Source: Calycina herbarum
Lineage: Eukaryota > Ascomycota > Leotiomycetes > Helotiales > Pezizellaceae
Length of the DNA stretch: 64,000 nt
Direction: 5' to 3'
Assembly: GCA_001414485.1 (NCBI GenBank)
Contig: LLEY01000072.1
Coordinates: 62,001 to 126,000, forward strand
A program made the position numbers and the translations under genes. The notes under the pieces were generated by a model. That model saw nothing but the letters and a program-made list of their open reading frames with translations, was not told where the DNA came from and made no database searches. Positions within the stretch are counted from its first letter, which is position 1; the number at the start of each line of letters is the position of its first letter. Positions 44,399 through 55,057 of the stretch are shown here, piece after piece.

Positions 44399-45164
44399 CT
44401 ACTACTAGTAGGTGGGAATCTAAGCTGGTATCGTAGATGTAATGAAAATCTGAGACTGATCAAGCGGTAGAGCTACGTACAAGATGGGATTAACATCGGT
44501 TGAGGTCGGTTCTGAAATAAGTAGGAGTAGGACAACGGCTCTTTCTTTGTCCTAGCGTTGAAGTAAGAAGGGCAGGACAAACCAGCCTTCGTTGGTTGCT
44601 GAAGTGTTGAAGTTGAGGTTGAGGTTGAGGGGGCCGGCTAGACAAGGAGATAGGTGTGACAGGTTTTTGTTTTTTCTCCCCTTGAGAGGACTGTACCTTC
44701 CCGTCAACTTCACCCACACCGTTTCCACTCTGTAAGCCTCAAGTGAACCATGTCCAAATATCCAACCGCACACCCAATTAATTCTCTACCTGAATTGCAG
44801 TGCAGAAGCCGATAATGCTCTGACTTGCGACCGCGTCCTCCGTACAAGTACAGTTCCTTCTTCCTACTGCCTCAGGCATGCAGTGCGAATGTGGGCTCAA
44901 TTGCAGGCGTCCACGTCGATATCGATATTGATATCGGAGCAGAAAAGGTATGGCAAATACCGCATGCTGCAGGAATCACACCACTGACGCCGGACCAGTA
45001 TTGAATGTATGCTGAGGTGCCACGAACATCCTAGAATGTTGACAAACGGTGGAACTTGGAGCCCAAGTGTTGCCCTCTTATTTATATGTTCATGTAGAAT
45101 GCGAGATATTGACGTGGACTCTTGGTTGCTCCAAATGCCAGGACATTGATGCAGCGAATTCACA
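44399..45164. other. intergenic region
   Basis: Divergent promoters of the beta-lactamase-family gene (minus) and the DUF6601-like gene (plus). Contains (TTGAGG)n-like repeats at about 44608-44630 and an ATCGATATTGATATCG palindrome near 44922. Confidence 0.45.
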
Positions 45165-46247
45165 ATGGCGAACCCACCCTTCCTTGCGACTGAAGAGTTG
45201 TGCGACAGCCTTCAATTCGATGCCAGAACTCTATCCATCGCACGCGTCAAGACTCCCACCCAAAATCAACAAGCTAGTCAAAATCAACCACCCAGTCAAA
45301 CTCAAACACCCATTCAAAATCAAACACCCAGCGAGACTCTCCCAGGCCAAGCGAGAATCGGGTTACATGACCCCGCGATCACTGAATATATGACCCTTGA
45401 GTTCTTGACGCTAAACCTCAATCGATTCTCTCCATATCTTTGGCTGGTTGCAAAGCAAGATAGCAAGCACATCTCATCACTCACACATCAGGCCGTTCGG
45501 GGGCGCTCCGTTGTCATCACTGAGAATCCCGAGATTCATCTAACATGGATCGATAACCGCCTATATATAAAGCCCATACCGAAATACCTACTATCTCATT
45601 CCTTTTGGATGTATTATCTAGCACATCAGACTTCGCCCATCCCTGAAGTGTCACGCAACGATATCACAGCCAGTATCAAAGGTTTCCTACGATCCTATGC
45701 CCATCTCATCAAACACAAGTCGGACTTTCGCATTGCCGAAAGCTCCGATGATCTCGCCCACCAACTCATTCCTAAAGGCATAGGATACAGCAAGTTCACT
45801 CGCTTCATCTCAAAATTCGAGGACATTTCTGACAACGAAGTCTCGGAGCGGTATAAATTTGGGGAGCTGCGCTTATCTCGGTTGAATCTTTGGAGCCCCC
45901 TGATCCTGCATCGACTGGCTTTCCAGAAAGTATACACCCAATACGGAGCATACTTTGCTCGTTTTTTCGGTCCTTTGTTGTTTGTATGGGCGTCCCTCAG
46001 CTTGGCTCTTGGTGCCTTTCAGGTTTTGTTAGCTACGCAGCCATATTTCACAACATCTCTTGTGGGTAGTTGGGAGAGTCTTGATAATACTGCGAAAGGG
46101 TTTTCGGTGGCAACACTTGTGTTTTTACTGCTTTCTACAGCTATTTTACTGCTTCTTCTGTTCATTCTAATATTGCGAGAGGCTTTCTTTGCTCTGTGGG
46201 ACTTGTGGAGGAAAAGAGCCGCGCAGAGAGCGGGGCGTCACACATAG
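45165..46247 (+). CDS. DUF6601-like integral membrane protein
   Basis: 360 residues, single exon. Residues 30-60 are a Gln/Thr/Pro repeat tract encoded by near-tandem CAAAATCAA / CACCCAGTCAAACT units. The family core starts at RIGLHDPAITEYMTLEFLT and continues SPYLWLVAKQDSKHISSL, with VVITENPEIHLTW, YLLSHSFWMYYL and IKGFLRSYAHLIKHKSDFRIA. Two hydrophobic helices follow (about 265-292 and 308-340) just before a basic C terminus (LWRKRAAQRAGRH). The layout fits the fungal DUF6601 group, whose function is unknown. It sits between a broken hydrolase gene and a broken NLR-like gene, and itself looks intact. Confidence 0.8.
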   Translation: MANPPFLATEELCDSLQFDARTLSIARVKTPTQNQQASQNQPPSQTQTPIQNQTPSETLPGQARIGLHDPAITEYMTLEFLTLNLNRFSPYLWLVAKQDSKHISSLTHQAVRGRSVVITENPEIHLTWIDNRLYIKPIPKYLLSHSFWMYYLAHQTSPIPEVSRNDITASIKGFLRSYAHLIKHKSDFRIAESSDDLAHQLIPKGIGYSKFTRFISKFEDISDNEVSERYKFGELRLSRLNLWSPLILHRLAFQKVYTQYGAYFARFFGPLLFVWASLSLALGAFQVLLATQPYFTTSLVGSWESLDNTAKGFSVATLVFLLLSTAILLLLLFILILREAFFALWDLWRKRAAQRAGRHT

Positions 46248-47363
46248 CGAATAACTTGGAGTCAGAGTCAGCTTCATCTACGTAGGCCTGCAAATCAACA
46301 CAAGGCTGTTCCTTTTCTCAGCTGATGGTTTTTCTTCTTCCTCTTCGTATTCGGGTGCATGTGTTATAGAGTTCCATTTCACAACTTTTCAAGTACAAAA
46401 GCAGGCAAAGCACCTTGTGCATTGTGTAGCGTGAGTTCTTTTTCGGTAGGTGAGGCTATCTAAAGAGAGAAGGTGCATGGGACGTTACATACTCCGTGGT
46501 TTCAGATTGGGTCATGCATTTTTCCTTTTATACAGGAATATTCCCATCTTTGAATCAAGCACCCGTGGCGCACAGGATCTGCACTACGTTATTCCGATAG
46601 TCAAACTGTTGCAACGCCACAGCATCTCCATTTGACGAGACGCAAGAGTGTGGATGAAGAAATTTACGCCCGACAGCCTTCTTTATGTTATATTTAGTTG
46701 CTCTAGATTGTATACCGTTTCTAGAACTATTTTTTATGATCTTAGAACTAGAAACGCCTAAGAAACATAACGATAAATGTATTTTCTATATTTCAAAGAG
46801 AGTTAGAGTATACTACTATTTGGATTAAAGTATAAAAACTTGATTAAAGACTCTAGTTAAATATAAAAAGCTTAGAGATTACTAGATCTAGTATTGTATT
46901 TTTTTATCATCCGTGCAGAAGCGATGGGGCAGCAGTATTAAGCGAGCAAGCCAAGATTGACCATATATAGCAATAGAACAAAAATATCTCCAGGTATTAT
47001 GCAAAAGCTGATTTAAGGAATACCAGTACCTACATACTTATGTCATAATACGTTTCAAATTCAAAAATGCACAAGGCCAGGAAATTTGCCGGCAAATTCC
47101 AATCGATCTGAAAATGGAGCCAACTGGGCCAAAGCGCCGCTGGATAATGAGACGACCTTGCCGTGTTTGCCTCGGGGGTTTGAAATTAAGGATGTGTTGA
47201 TACCTCAGTCGCTGTTGATCTTTGGTCACAGTCATAAAGTCCTACCAGACTCAACCTTTTTTTATGCAATGGAGACAGCCTGCATATCATAATGTTAGTT
47301 ACCGATACTTTCATTTTCTGGAACAACTTCCCTGAGACTATCTGCAGTACTTTTCCGCGCAAA
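46248..47363. other. intergenic region with a RIP-like patch
   Basis: 46670-46900 is AT-rich and includes an imperfect foldback: TTATGTTATATTTAG / CTAAGAAACATAACG around CGTTTCTAG / CTAGAAACG. This may be a small palindromic element. No gene seen. Confidence 0.4.
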
Positions 47364-49379
47364 ATGTCAGAGTCCTTCACAGCGTCCTTCCTCCCAAAAT
47401 ACCAGATGTTTTCAGGGGCACTCTTCCAAATATTTGTGGTACTCGTGTCTCTGTACCTTTTTTGGAGACTCTTCAATTTTCATTTTCCGGGGACGAAAGA
47501 AAAGCGGATAGAGCACAAATCGAAAACGAAAGCAATTCAGATACTGTATGACGGCGGAGACAACCCCCAGACGGAGTATGTTCTTGTTGTATCTGTCTTC
47601 GTGATGTTTCATTCAACGGGCGGTACTGACCATCTTGCTCCTAGCATTGTTGCTGTCCATGGACTCGCATCAAACCCCGATACCACATGGAACTACAGGG
47701 ACTCGGAAGGTGCACCACCCCACTGGCTGCGTGATTTCTTGCCCAAAGAAGGTCTCAACGCTCGAATCATAGCTTTCAACTACAATAGCGAGTGGAAAAG
47801 AAATGCTTTAAGCAAATCTTTGGCAGACCATGGAAACGATCTATTAATTCAACTGGACGAAACGCGATTGAAGCCAGAGGTTGGCAAGCCCCCAGAGTGT
47901 CACAAGAACGTGTCTAATGATGCTCTCTACAAAAGGAAAAGGATCGGGGCATCGTGTTTATTGGTCATAGCTTTGGCGGAATCGTCATTAAGCAGGTATG
48001 TTGAACATGGCATCGAATCACAGCAGGCTAAATCAAAACAGGCAATCTTCAACTCCCTCCATAGTGGAGGAGACTTTGAAAAAAATGTCACAGATAAAGC
48101 CAAAGGATTCGTCTTCCTCGGAACGCCACACAAAGGTTCCAGCTTTACCTTTTAGGAGAAGGCTGTTGCTCTATTCAATTCTTTGCGCGGCTCAAGCACT
48201 GCCCTCCTCAACGCCATCGAGCCCGGTTCTGAATCAAATAAACACATCCATAAAACATTTCTACGCCGCTACTCGATGGAAAAAATGGTAGCTTGTTTCT
48301 TCGAGTCTGTTCGGATATGTCTTTGGGGTATTCCGCTGGTGCATGTAAGTTTCCTTTCATCAGCTTTGCGATATGAGAGTATGATACTGATCCAGAATTT
48401 CGAAAGGTTGTTACCAAGGAGTCCGCAGAAATTGAACAAGCAATTTGCTTTGGGGTTCAAGCAGATCACCAAAACATGCAGCGATTCAGTTCCAGGGACG
48501 ACCCAGATTACAGGGCGCTTTTGAATTGCCTCCGGCGTTTCGCAAATACAGCACTGCCAAGTAGGTTGTTAGAAATTCAATCCGGTATATCATGGGCTTC
48601 GTTACTAACCAATCTTAGGGCTAGGTAACATACAGCTTTACCCTCTAGGTTCCAAGACGAGTTTGCGTGAAAACTCCGTATCATCTCTAACAGAAGGTGT
48701 TGAGTTTCCGGTTGATAATCTTAACCTGTTCCAAAATATCAATTTCATTGGGAGAGAAGAACAACTATCAGCCATATATTCCCATATGCACTCACGATCG
48801 ACATCGACAGATCCACGGCCAATCTCGTGTCTTATTCATGGCGCTGGTGGACACGGAAAAACCCAACTTGCGCGGGAGTATGCTTATCGTTACAGCAACT
48901 CATATGATGCCATGTTTTGGGTTGATGCTGAGAACGATATTGTCCTTCTTCGCAGTTTCGGGGTTATTGGTCGGATTCATATAGGAATCATGTACTTTTT
49001 GGTGTCGGACTATGAAAAAGCACAGTGAGTCTCCTATCATGGTTCCCATGAATGCACTAACATATATTTTAGAACTTGGCTACAGGACTCTCTTCACCTA
49101 GCCGAAAAGACGGATGCTCCGATTGAGCATGTGGCACGAACACAATATTATTTGGCCCAGACGAACCTCCGCATAGCTCCTGAAGATGCAGTGGCGAAAG
49201 AAATGGATTCCTTGTCGGAGAATACCCTCTCTAGTCTTTTGCACCACTTGGACACCGTAGGGTCGGACTCAACGATGAAAAAATTCGTAAACTCCAAGAA
49301 CTACCCCATGCTCTTTGACTATATCGTTACCTGGGAATCACGGCTTACGACGCCTACTCGAGAAGAAGTTGAGGGGTAG
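47364..49379 (+). pseudogene. NLR-like gene: TM + alpha/beta hydrolase + NB-ARC + TPR, broken
   Basis: Fungal NLR-like proteins act in non-self recognition. Introns: 47576-47644, 47880-47935, 47996-48041, 48345-48406, 48561-48618 and 49025-49072, all GT-AG. Coding landmarks: an N-terminal TM helix (FSGALFQIFVVLVSLYLFW); hydrolase start IVAVHGLASNPDTTWNY; WLRDFLP and ARIIAFNYNS; nucleophile elbow IVFIGHSFGGIVIKQ; GFVFLGTPHKGS. A TAG (48153-48155) then interrupts before EKAVALFNSLRGSSTALLNA in the same frame; TGG-to-TAG is a RIP-type change. KVVTKESAEIEQAI and RALLNCLRRFANTALP follow, then the NB-ARC start NFIGREEQLS with Walker A GAGGHGKTQLA, then YDAMFWVDAEN. Most of NB-ARC and the TPR array are then missing: FGVIG runs directly into a terminal TPR-like unit, YEKAQTWLQDSLHLAEK and IEHVARTQYYLAQ. 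One stop plus one large in-frame deletion make it non-functional as a receptor. Confidence 0.82.
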
Positions 49380-50036
49380 AGGAAGTCAGGGGAAATTTGA
49401 GTCTTGAAACTAGGGGCTGTTGGCTTATCTACTTGTATTTTAAATTCCTTAGCATATCTCCCGGCGTCTTCGTTTTTTCTTTTACCAACCTACCTAGTTC
49501 TTGTATTATAACAACAATAGAGGGTGTCATTTTAAGAAACTAGGCGCCACTTCCAAAGATGTTAGGGTGATACGAGTCTTTTACATTTCATCTCCTATCC
49601 TGTCCCTCATCACTCATATCTAGATATCCACCCAAAAAGAGACAAGTATACCCAAACTAGACCATCCACAAAATCCATACAGGCTACAGTCATTATAACT
49701 TCATTTCGTTTCATCTGAATCCACCCATCAACAATACTCATCCTCATCCCCATTTATCACACCCAACCTCCCCACGTCATCCAACTCCCGAGAACAGACA
49801 AAAGAGAAAACGCATCCTGTGTACTGTGGGTATCCCAAATCCAAAACCTGAAAAAGAATCCAACAAGAACAAAATGGAAACGAAAAAATCCACCATGCCA
49901 TCCATCTATACACAGACATATCCTGCCTCACTAGGAGGGAGATCGCAAATTACCCCGTACAACAACCCCGCCAGCTCAAATCATAAAAATCATAAAAGTC
50001 ATCCATCACCCTTTCCCCATCACATCCTCCACCCCA
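49380..50036. other. intergenic region
   Basis: Lies between the 3' ends of the NLR-like remnant and the BTB gene, which converge. No feature seen. Confidence 0.45.
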
Positions 50037-51569
50037 TCACTCCAACCACACAAAATCCCTCTCCTCAACCCGCGTACAAGTCAAATACGCCACCCCCTCT
50101 GCCGCCCCAAGCAGCGAACTCCTCATAAGCGGCCTCACAACCTCCCTAGCCAACCCCCTAACCTCCTCCATCCTGCGCTCAAACTTCTTCATATTATCGC
50201 GCGAGTACAACTCCGGATGTAACTTGAGGAACTTCTTACACTCATCGTGTCCTAGGTACGTACTCGGACTACTCCCAATCGTGCGGAATGTACGTCCGAT
50301 CGTCGAGTTGGAAGCTGGAGTGTTGTGAGAACCGGGGTGTGATGCTGAGGCGGTGGGGGAGGTGTAGGGTTGTATTTGCGTGGATGTGGAGGTTGAAGTT
50401 GAAGTATTATGTCTAGAATGACCATGACTGTGACTCGAGCGTGGAGGGCGAAGAATCGAGGGCGGCGGAGGGGGAGGAGGGGGAGAAGTAGCATCTGCAA
50501 GCCAGGATCGGAAGAGAGAAATAACAAGCCAATCCAAATAAGAATTATAAGGCGTCACCCGTTCCCCCCGATTAGTAGTGAGATTCAACCTGAAAAGTCT
50601 CCCCTCAATCTTCCCCACCATATCTGCCAAATCCTCCACCTTGTCCTCGATGATTTCTAGAACTGTATCTGGGAGTTGGCTTCTAATATGTCGCTCGCCC
50701 TGTGGCCAAGCGCCGACAACGTGGATGAGCGCTTCCTGGAAGATGGTCTTCGATTGCGCCAGGTATCCGAGACGGAGATACGAGGAGGGGTATTTGGCGA
50801 TTTGTTTCCAGAGTCGGGATTGGAATTGTAAGAGGTGATGGTCGATTCGCGGGCCTACGACACTTAAGGCATCGTATAAATCCGCGAGTGTGAGGAGGGA
50901 TTTGCATTGTAGATACGCAGCCGCGATATCGATCGCATTGAGTGCCGGGGGATGATTATAGAATATTCGAAAGAGATTGTCGTAATCCGTAAGGAGATCT
51001 TGGTCTTCTTGTGATATCGGAAGGGGTGGCGCGTGTGAGGAAGGGAGCGAGAGGTTTGCGACCGAGCGGAAGAAGGAGGGGTTCGAGGTGGGAGGTTTGT
51101 TGCGAACTGGTGGTGGTTTGCCGTCGTTTGCGCCGAATAGGGAGATGGATGTATTCTCCTTTTGGACCAGCATTGGAATGTCATCGTTCCCGACTCCGGT
51201 GTCTAACTCGTATCTCCATCTCTTCTTGACCTCTCTATTGTTCCTCGCAGCTCCACTATCGGAATCCTCTCCAATGCGCGCCAATTCCCCTCCTATTTCC
51301 TCTGCGCGCGACCATTCCTGGCTTGTGCTTGCTTCGAAAAACCCGGAGCATTGTGTGAGGATAAGGCGATGTAATAAATAACGATTCGTTCTTGAGCCAG
51401 CTTTCACCAATATCTCTACATCGCCAGTATGTGAGAACTCGGGAAATTCATTCGAAACATAACCTGCTCCTTGCCGTCTCCCTCTGCGATGCCTGGATGA
51501 ACTTGCGACTGACGAGGGACCCCTCCTGGCCACGGCATTAGATGGCTCGAGTTCCATCTGCGAAACCAT
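50037..51569 (-). CDS. BTB/POZ-domain protein
   Basis: 510 residues, single exon. The BTB half-domain is at about residues 44-95 (FSHTGDVEILVKAG, then RYLLHRLILTQCSGFFEAST), where the D-V..L.LHRLIL..CS.FF pattern is the BTB beta-alpha core. Residues about 205-330 are helical and conserved-looking (DNLFRIFYNHPPALNAIDIA, then LADLYDALSVVGPRI and SQLWK-like repeats), as in the BACK-like region of fungal BTB proteins. A low-complexity tract with poly-Pro, His/Ser and a Ser-Thr repeat (STSTSTST) spans about 360-420. The C terminus is conserved-looking (CKKFLKLHPELYSRDNMKKFERRM). Likely a substrate adaptor or transcriptional regulator; exact role unknown. Confidence 0.85.
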   Translation of the reverse strand: MVSQMELEPSNAVARRGPSSVASSSRHRRGRRQGAGYVSNEFPEFSHTGDVEILVKAGSRTNRYLLHRLILTQCSGFFEASTSQEWSRAEEIGGELARIGEDSDSGAARNNREVKKRWRYELDTGVGNDDIPMLVQKENTSISLFGANDGKPPPVRNKPPTSNPSFFRSVANLSLPSSHAPPLPISQEDQDLLTDYDNLFRIFYNHPPALNAIDIAAAYLQCKSLLTLADLYDALSVVGPRIDHHLLQFQSRLWKQIAKYPSSYLRLGYLAQSKTIFQEALIHVVGAWPQGERHIRSQLPDTVLEIIEDKVEDLADMVGKIEGRLFRLNLTTNRGERVTPYNSYLDWLVISLFRSWLADATSPPPPPPPPSILRPPRSSHSHGHSRHNTSTSTSTSTQIQPYTSPTASASHPGSHNTPASNSTIGRTFRTIGSSPSTYLGHDECKKFLKLHPELYSRDNMKKFERRMEEVRGLAREVVRPLMRSSLLGAAEGVAYLTCTRVEERDFVWLE

Positions 51570-53112
51570 TATTCGTGGATGCGATTATCAATTCGATTCA
51601 TGTACAGTATTCCGTTCTATTCCCAAATGTTAGCTATGTTGTAATTGGCGCGACATGCGATTATTCTCGAGATCTGGGATAATTCAACATCTTGACCCAA
51701 AGGGCCTGAAAAAATAGGATTGAAGATCGAGATGTGTTTTTTGGTGCAAGGTAAGTAAACAAGATAGAGAAAAAGTGGTTCACCAGTCAACATCTCATCG
51801 TCGCGCATAGACCGCGGTCGCGGGGAAGGTTTGTATATCGTCCGATGGCAAATATATGGCCGACCTTCTTTTCCGTGTCACCCTTCGTTACGCACAGCGC
51901 AACTTGGTCTCTGTTCCTTTCTTCCTTTCTTCCTTTCTTTGAATTGCCGCCGCACAGCCCTCGGCCTTGTCAAGGCGTCCCTTCGCGTTCTGCAGTCGCC
52001 CTACAGAAGCTGCAATGTCTCCAAGACCCCAGGGGCGTACTTGTAGAGTTCGAAAAAAGCGAGGGGCGTGATAAACAGTTGCTACGGTCGCGTCGCAGTT
52101 CACAAACCAAAAAAGAATGGCAACACAAACACAAATAAAAGAGAGAGGAACATCGATGAAGAGAAATCTCGTACCACGTACCACTTCTCCTTTACCTAGG
52201 TCCCTAGGTCCCCAGGTCCCATCGGTCCAAGGCACGAAAATCGCGATCACGCTCCCCCTTCACGCACGCACAGGCTTCTGCTCGCGGAGTGGCGATCCAA
52301 AAACCACTCTCTGTTGCTCACCTGTTGATTGGAGCTGCGCTGAGCTGCGCTGCACCCAGAAGAACTTCCGAGATCGCTCATCCAATCCCTGAGATCCCCT
52401 TCGCAAGCTGGAAAAATCAGGGATCCAGAGCCAGCCACCCCTCGTTGAAACCGACGAATAAAAGACGCAAACAGGCTCTTGGTCGTGCAACGACAGGTGA
52501 TTTCAGACTTCAGACTTCAGACTTCAGACTTCAGACATTCTGGCAAATACTGTAAGCCACCGTGAGACTCAACAGGGCTCCAGGGCCGACAGAAACGGAT
52601 GTTGTTGGCCAGTCCAAGTGCGCCGCTTTCAGAAGGGCTGCTGACGAGAGCCAACCCAACTCCGCCAATAACCGTATTTTGTGCGTATTTTGTGAAGACT
52701 CTTAAACCTCTTCATAAACGTTGCATTAAGTGCTGCACAAAATGACTGCCAGTCATTCTTTCCAACAACCACTGAAGGACTCGACCAAGGAATCTGGAGT
52801 CACGCTTCTGAAATCTCTAAAACTTGTCCTCGTGCAATCTCCCTTACTGTTTAGTCGTCTACAGAAAAGAGAAGGATGCTCGGTCTGATATCGTGATATT
52901 TTGTATTTGAAGCTTCTGTTGAAGCCAGTAAACGCTGGAGGCAATCCTTTGCCAACCCGCTGGATGATGATTTGCTAATGTACATATGTGAGGTAACCTC
53001 CTCAGTCATGATTGATTCCCCTAATCCCCAGCCAATCCAAGGCAATCCCCCAACTCAAGCAAATAAACGCAAACTCCGTTGAAATAAAAACCTCTTTTAA
53101 AACTCCAAAAGA
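51570..53112. other. intergenic region with microsatellites
   Basis: Promoter side of the BTB gene and 3' flank of the next gene. Contains (CTTC/CTTT)n at about 51920-51945. No gene seen. Confidence 0.5.
52502..52536 (+). repeat. heptamer tandem repeat (TTCAGAC)5
   Basis: Five perfect TTCAGAC units in tandem. Confidence 0.9.
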
Positions 53113-54126
53113 TTAACTCATATCCATCTCGACCTCAACACCTTGGTCAAGATGCTGTCCTCCGTTAATAGCGACGTCGACTTCTTCCATTTGCGCTTCG
53201 TTGACGATGGATGCTCCGACGAGCTTGGGTGTTGCACCGGCATCCATGACCATTCCACCATCGAAGATGGGTACGGGATTCTGAAGGTTAGCCCACACGG
53301 TTTCCAAATTAGTACTTACCAGTCGACCTTGCTTCAGAGCTTCGTCGAACAAAAAGTATCCTTCATTTGCTTCGACGAGATAACTGGCCAGACCTTTGCT
53401 TTGAAGAGCGATTTTGGCGTTGGTGACGGGGAAATGATTCTCAATGAAGCGACTCCATCCTTTCGCGGCGGCTTGTATGTGTTCATCATTGCTAATTCGT
53501 GACCATCCAATGCCGAGATGTCGTGTAAAGTCGTCAATCGTAGGCTCAGTGAATCCTGTTCTCTCAGGTGAAGGAGCTGAAGGGGTCATGAGAGCTCCAT
53601 TTTGCATAACCTCTTCTGTGATATATGGCGTAGCGGTGCAATCGAGCCTTTGACTTTTGGCGGCGCGTATGATGGGTCTCTCTGGGCTTGATGAGAGTAA
53701 CTTTGCTTGTGCTTCCGCTTGTGCCTTTTCTTGTTCAGCTTTTTCTTCCGCCCATGTACCAGTTTGCGATGATGCTTCAATGACCATGCCACCTCGGTTG
53801 GGTTTGATCAATGTCATGCCTTCACCATAAACCCACTCATCTTCGTTCTCAGGTTCGGCTTTTGGGGTTACAGCTTGGATGGGGAAGTATTCATCTTCAG
53901 CCAAGTTATCGGCAGCCTCGTCGCGTGAGCGTTTTCTTCCTGCGCTTGATGGGACGCTCTTGTATGGAGTACGGTTGGACCAGGCAGAGGATGGTGTTTG
54001 TGGATTGCTGCCATTGGCGAAAGGTGAGGTGTATGATAAAGGGTTGTGGTCCATAAATGAATTTTGAGGATGTTGCGCCGAGAGAACTAGAAGAGGTGAG
54101 GACGACATGTAGGATTGGTCGTACAT
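53113..54126 (-). CDS. conserved fungal protein of unknown function, probably nuclear
   Basis: 337 residues, single exon. A basic motif AGRKRSRDEAA near residue 64 looks like a nuclear localisation signal. Then NEDEWVYGEGMTLIKPN and SSQTGTWAEE are conserved-looking blocks, followed by a Glu/Ala/Gln helix. The best-conserved part is DDFTRHLGIGWSRISNDEHI, then KGWSRFIENHFPVTNAKI, LASYLVEANEGYFLFDEAL and GRLVSTNLE. The C terminus is acidic. I recall this arrangement from many ascomycete genomes without an assigned function. It is divergently transcribed from the CH-domain gene across 931 bp. Confidence 0.8.
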   Translation of the reverse strand: MYDQSYMSSSPLLVLSAQHPQNSFMDHNPLSYTSPFANGSNPQTPSSAWSNRTPYKSVPSSAGRKRSRDEAADNLAEDEYFPIQAVTPKAEPENEDEWVYGEGMTLIKPNRGGMVIEASSQTGTWAEEKAEQEKAQAEAQAKLLSSSPERPIIRAAKSQRLDCTATPYITEEVMQNGALMTPSAPSPERTGFTEPTIDDFTRHLGIGWSRISNDEHIQAAAKGWSRFIENHFPVTNAKIALQSKGLASYLVEANEGYFLFDEALKQGRLVSTNLETVWANLQNPVPIFDGGMVMDAGATPKLVGASIVNEAQMEEVDVAINGGQHLDQGVEVEMDMS

Positions 54127-55057
54127 GGTGAATGTGTGTGGTAGAGATGAGGCTTATGAGAGATGGGTACGAGGAACGAGTGATTAGGTTGAAGCTGATA
54201 ACGACTAAAAGGTAGATGGAGTCCAAGTAGATGAAGTTGGATAGATGATCAGGTGTAGGTTGGAGGATGGCAGGTGGAGGTGGAGATGGAGATGGAGATG
54301 GAGATGGAGATGGAGACGGCGCGCAAGAGAATGGAAAGGCGGTGGGAAAGGATGGAGGGGAGGCTCAAAAAGTCAGAGAAGAAGGTGTGGGAGGGAAAAG
54401 CAAGGGAAGAAGCTGAGAGGTCGATGGGCGCTCTCTAAGTAGAAGATGGGAAGGCTGCTCGGGAAAGACATTGGTTGGATTACCGGGCAACCGCGAGTCT
54501 GCGCGATGCGATGGAGACCTGAGGCAAGACCCACTTTTCCCCTAAATGATTAGCGTTGATGCAATCAACCCTGTCTTTTCGTCCGAGCGGAAGGAGCGAA
54601 AATCGTCCCTGCCTCTTGAGACAAGCGGGGAAAGAACCTTGCTGAGGCACACGTGATTAAGTGTCTCGGATTATTGCACTCCTATTGGTTGACCTTTGAA
54701 CCAATAAGAAGTGCGGGCTCTATTACGTCATGCTTACCTCTATAGGTCATGTGACTCCTCGCTGGATAGTTGAAGTTTCGTTGGAAAATAGGCTTATTTT
54801 CACACTCCGAGAGCTCCTGCATATACCAGCCCCTAAAACTCCAGAATTAGCGAAAAGAAAGAGTGAATAGCTGCGAGTCACGTTCGTGGCTGGAATCTTA
54901 AGCCACATTGACTCCTCAAAGGTGAGGCACAAATAATCCAAGGCATCATCTGTGGGGCAGTGACAACACTCGAGGGAATCTCGGGCATCAATGCAAGAAC
55001 TTCAAATTGCCATATTCTTTAGCCATCTCGAGGCCGTTACACCATAATATCACAATC
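54127..55057. promoter_or_regulatory. divergent promoter region
   Basis: Shared upstream region of the 53113-54126 (minus) and 55058-57300 (plus) genes. It contains (TGGAGA)n at 54275-54317 and CACGTG at 54650-54655. A perfect inverted CCAAT pair is TATTGGTT (54683-54690) / AACCAATA (54699-54706). TTACGTCA, a CRE/bZIP-like site, is at 54723-54730. Binding factors are inferred only from motif resemblance. Confidence 0.5.
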
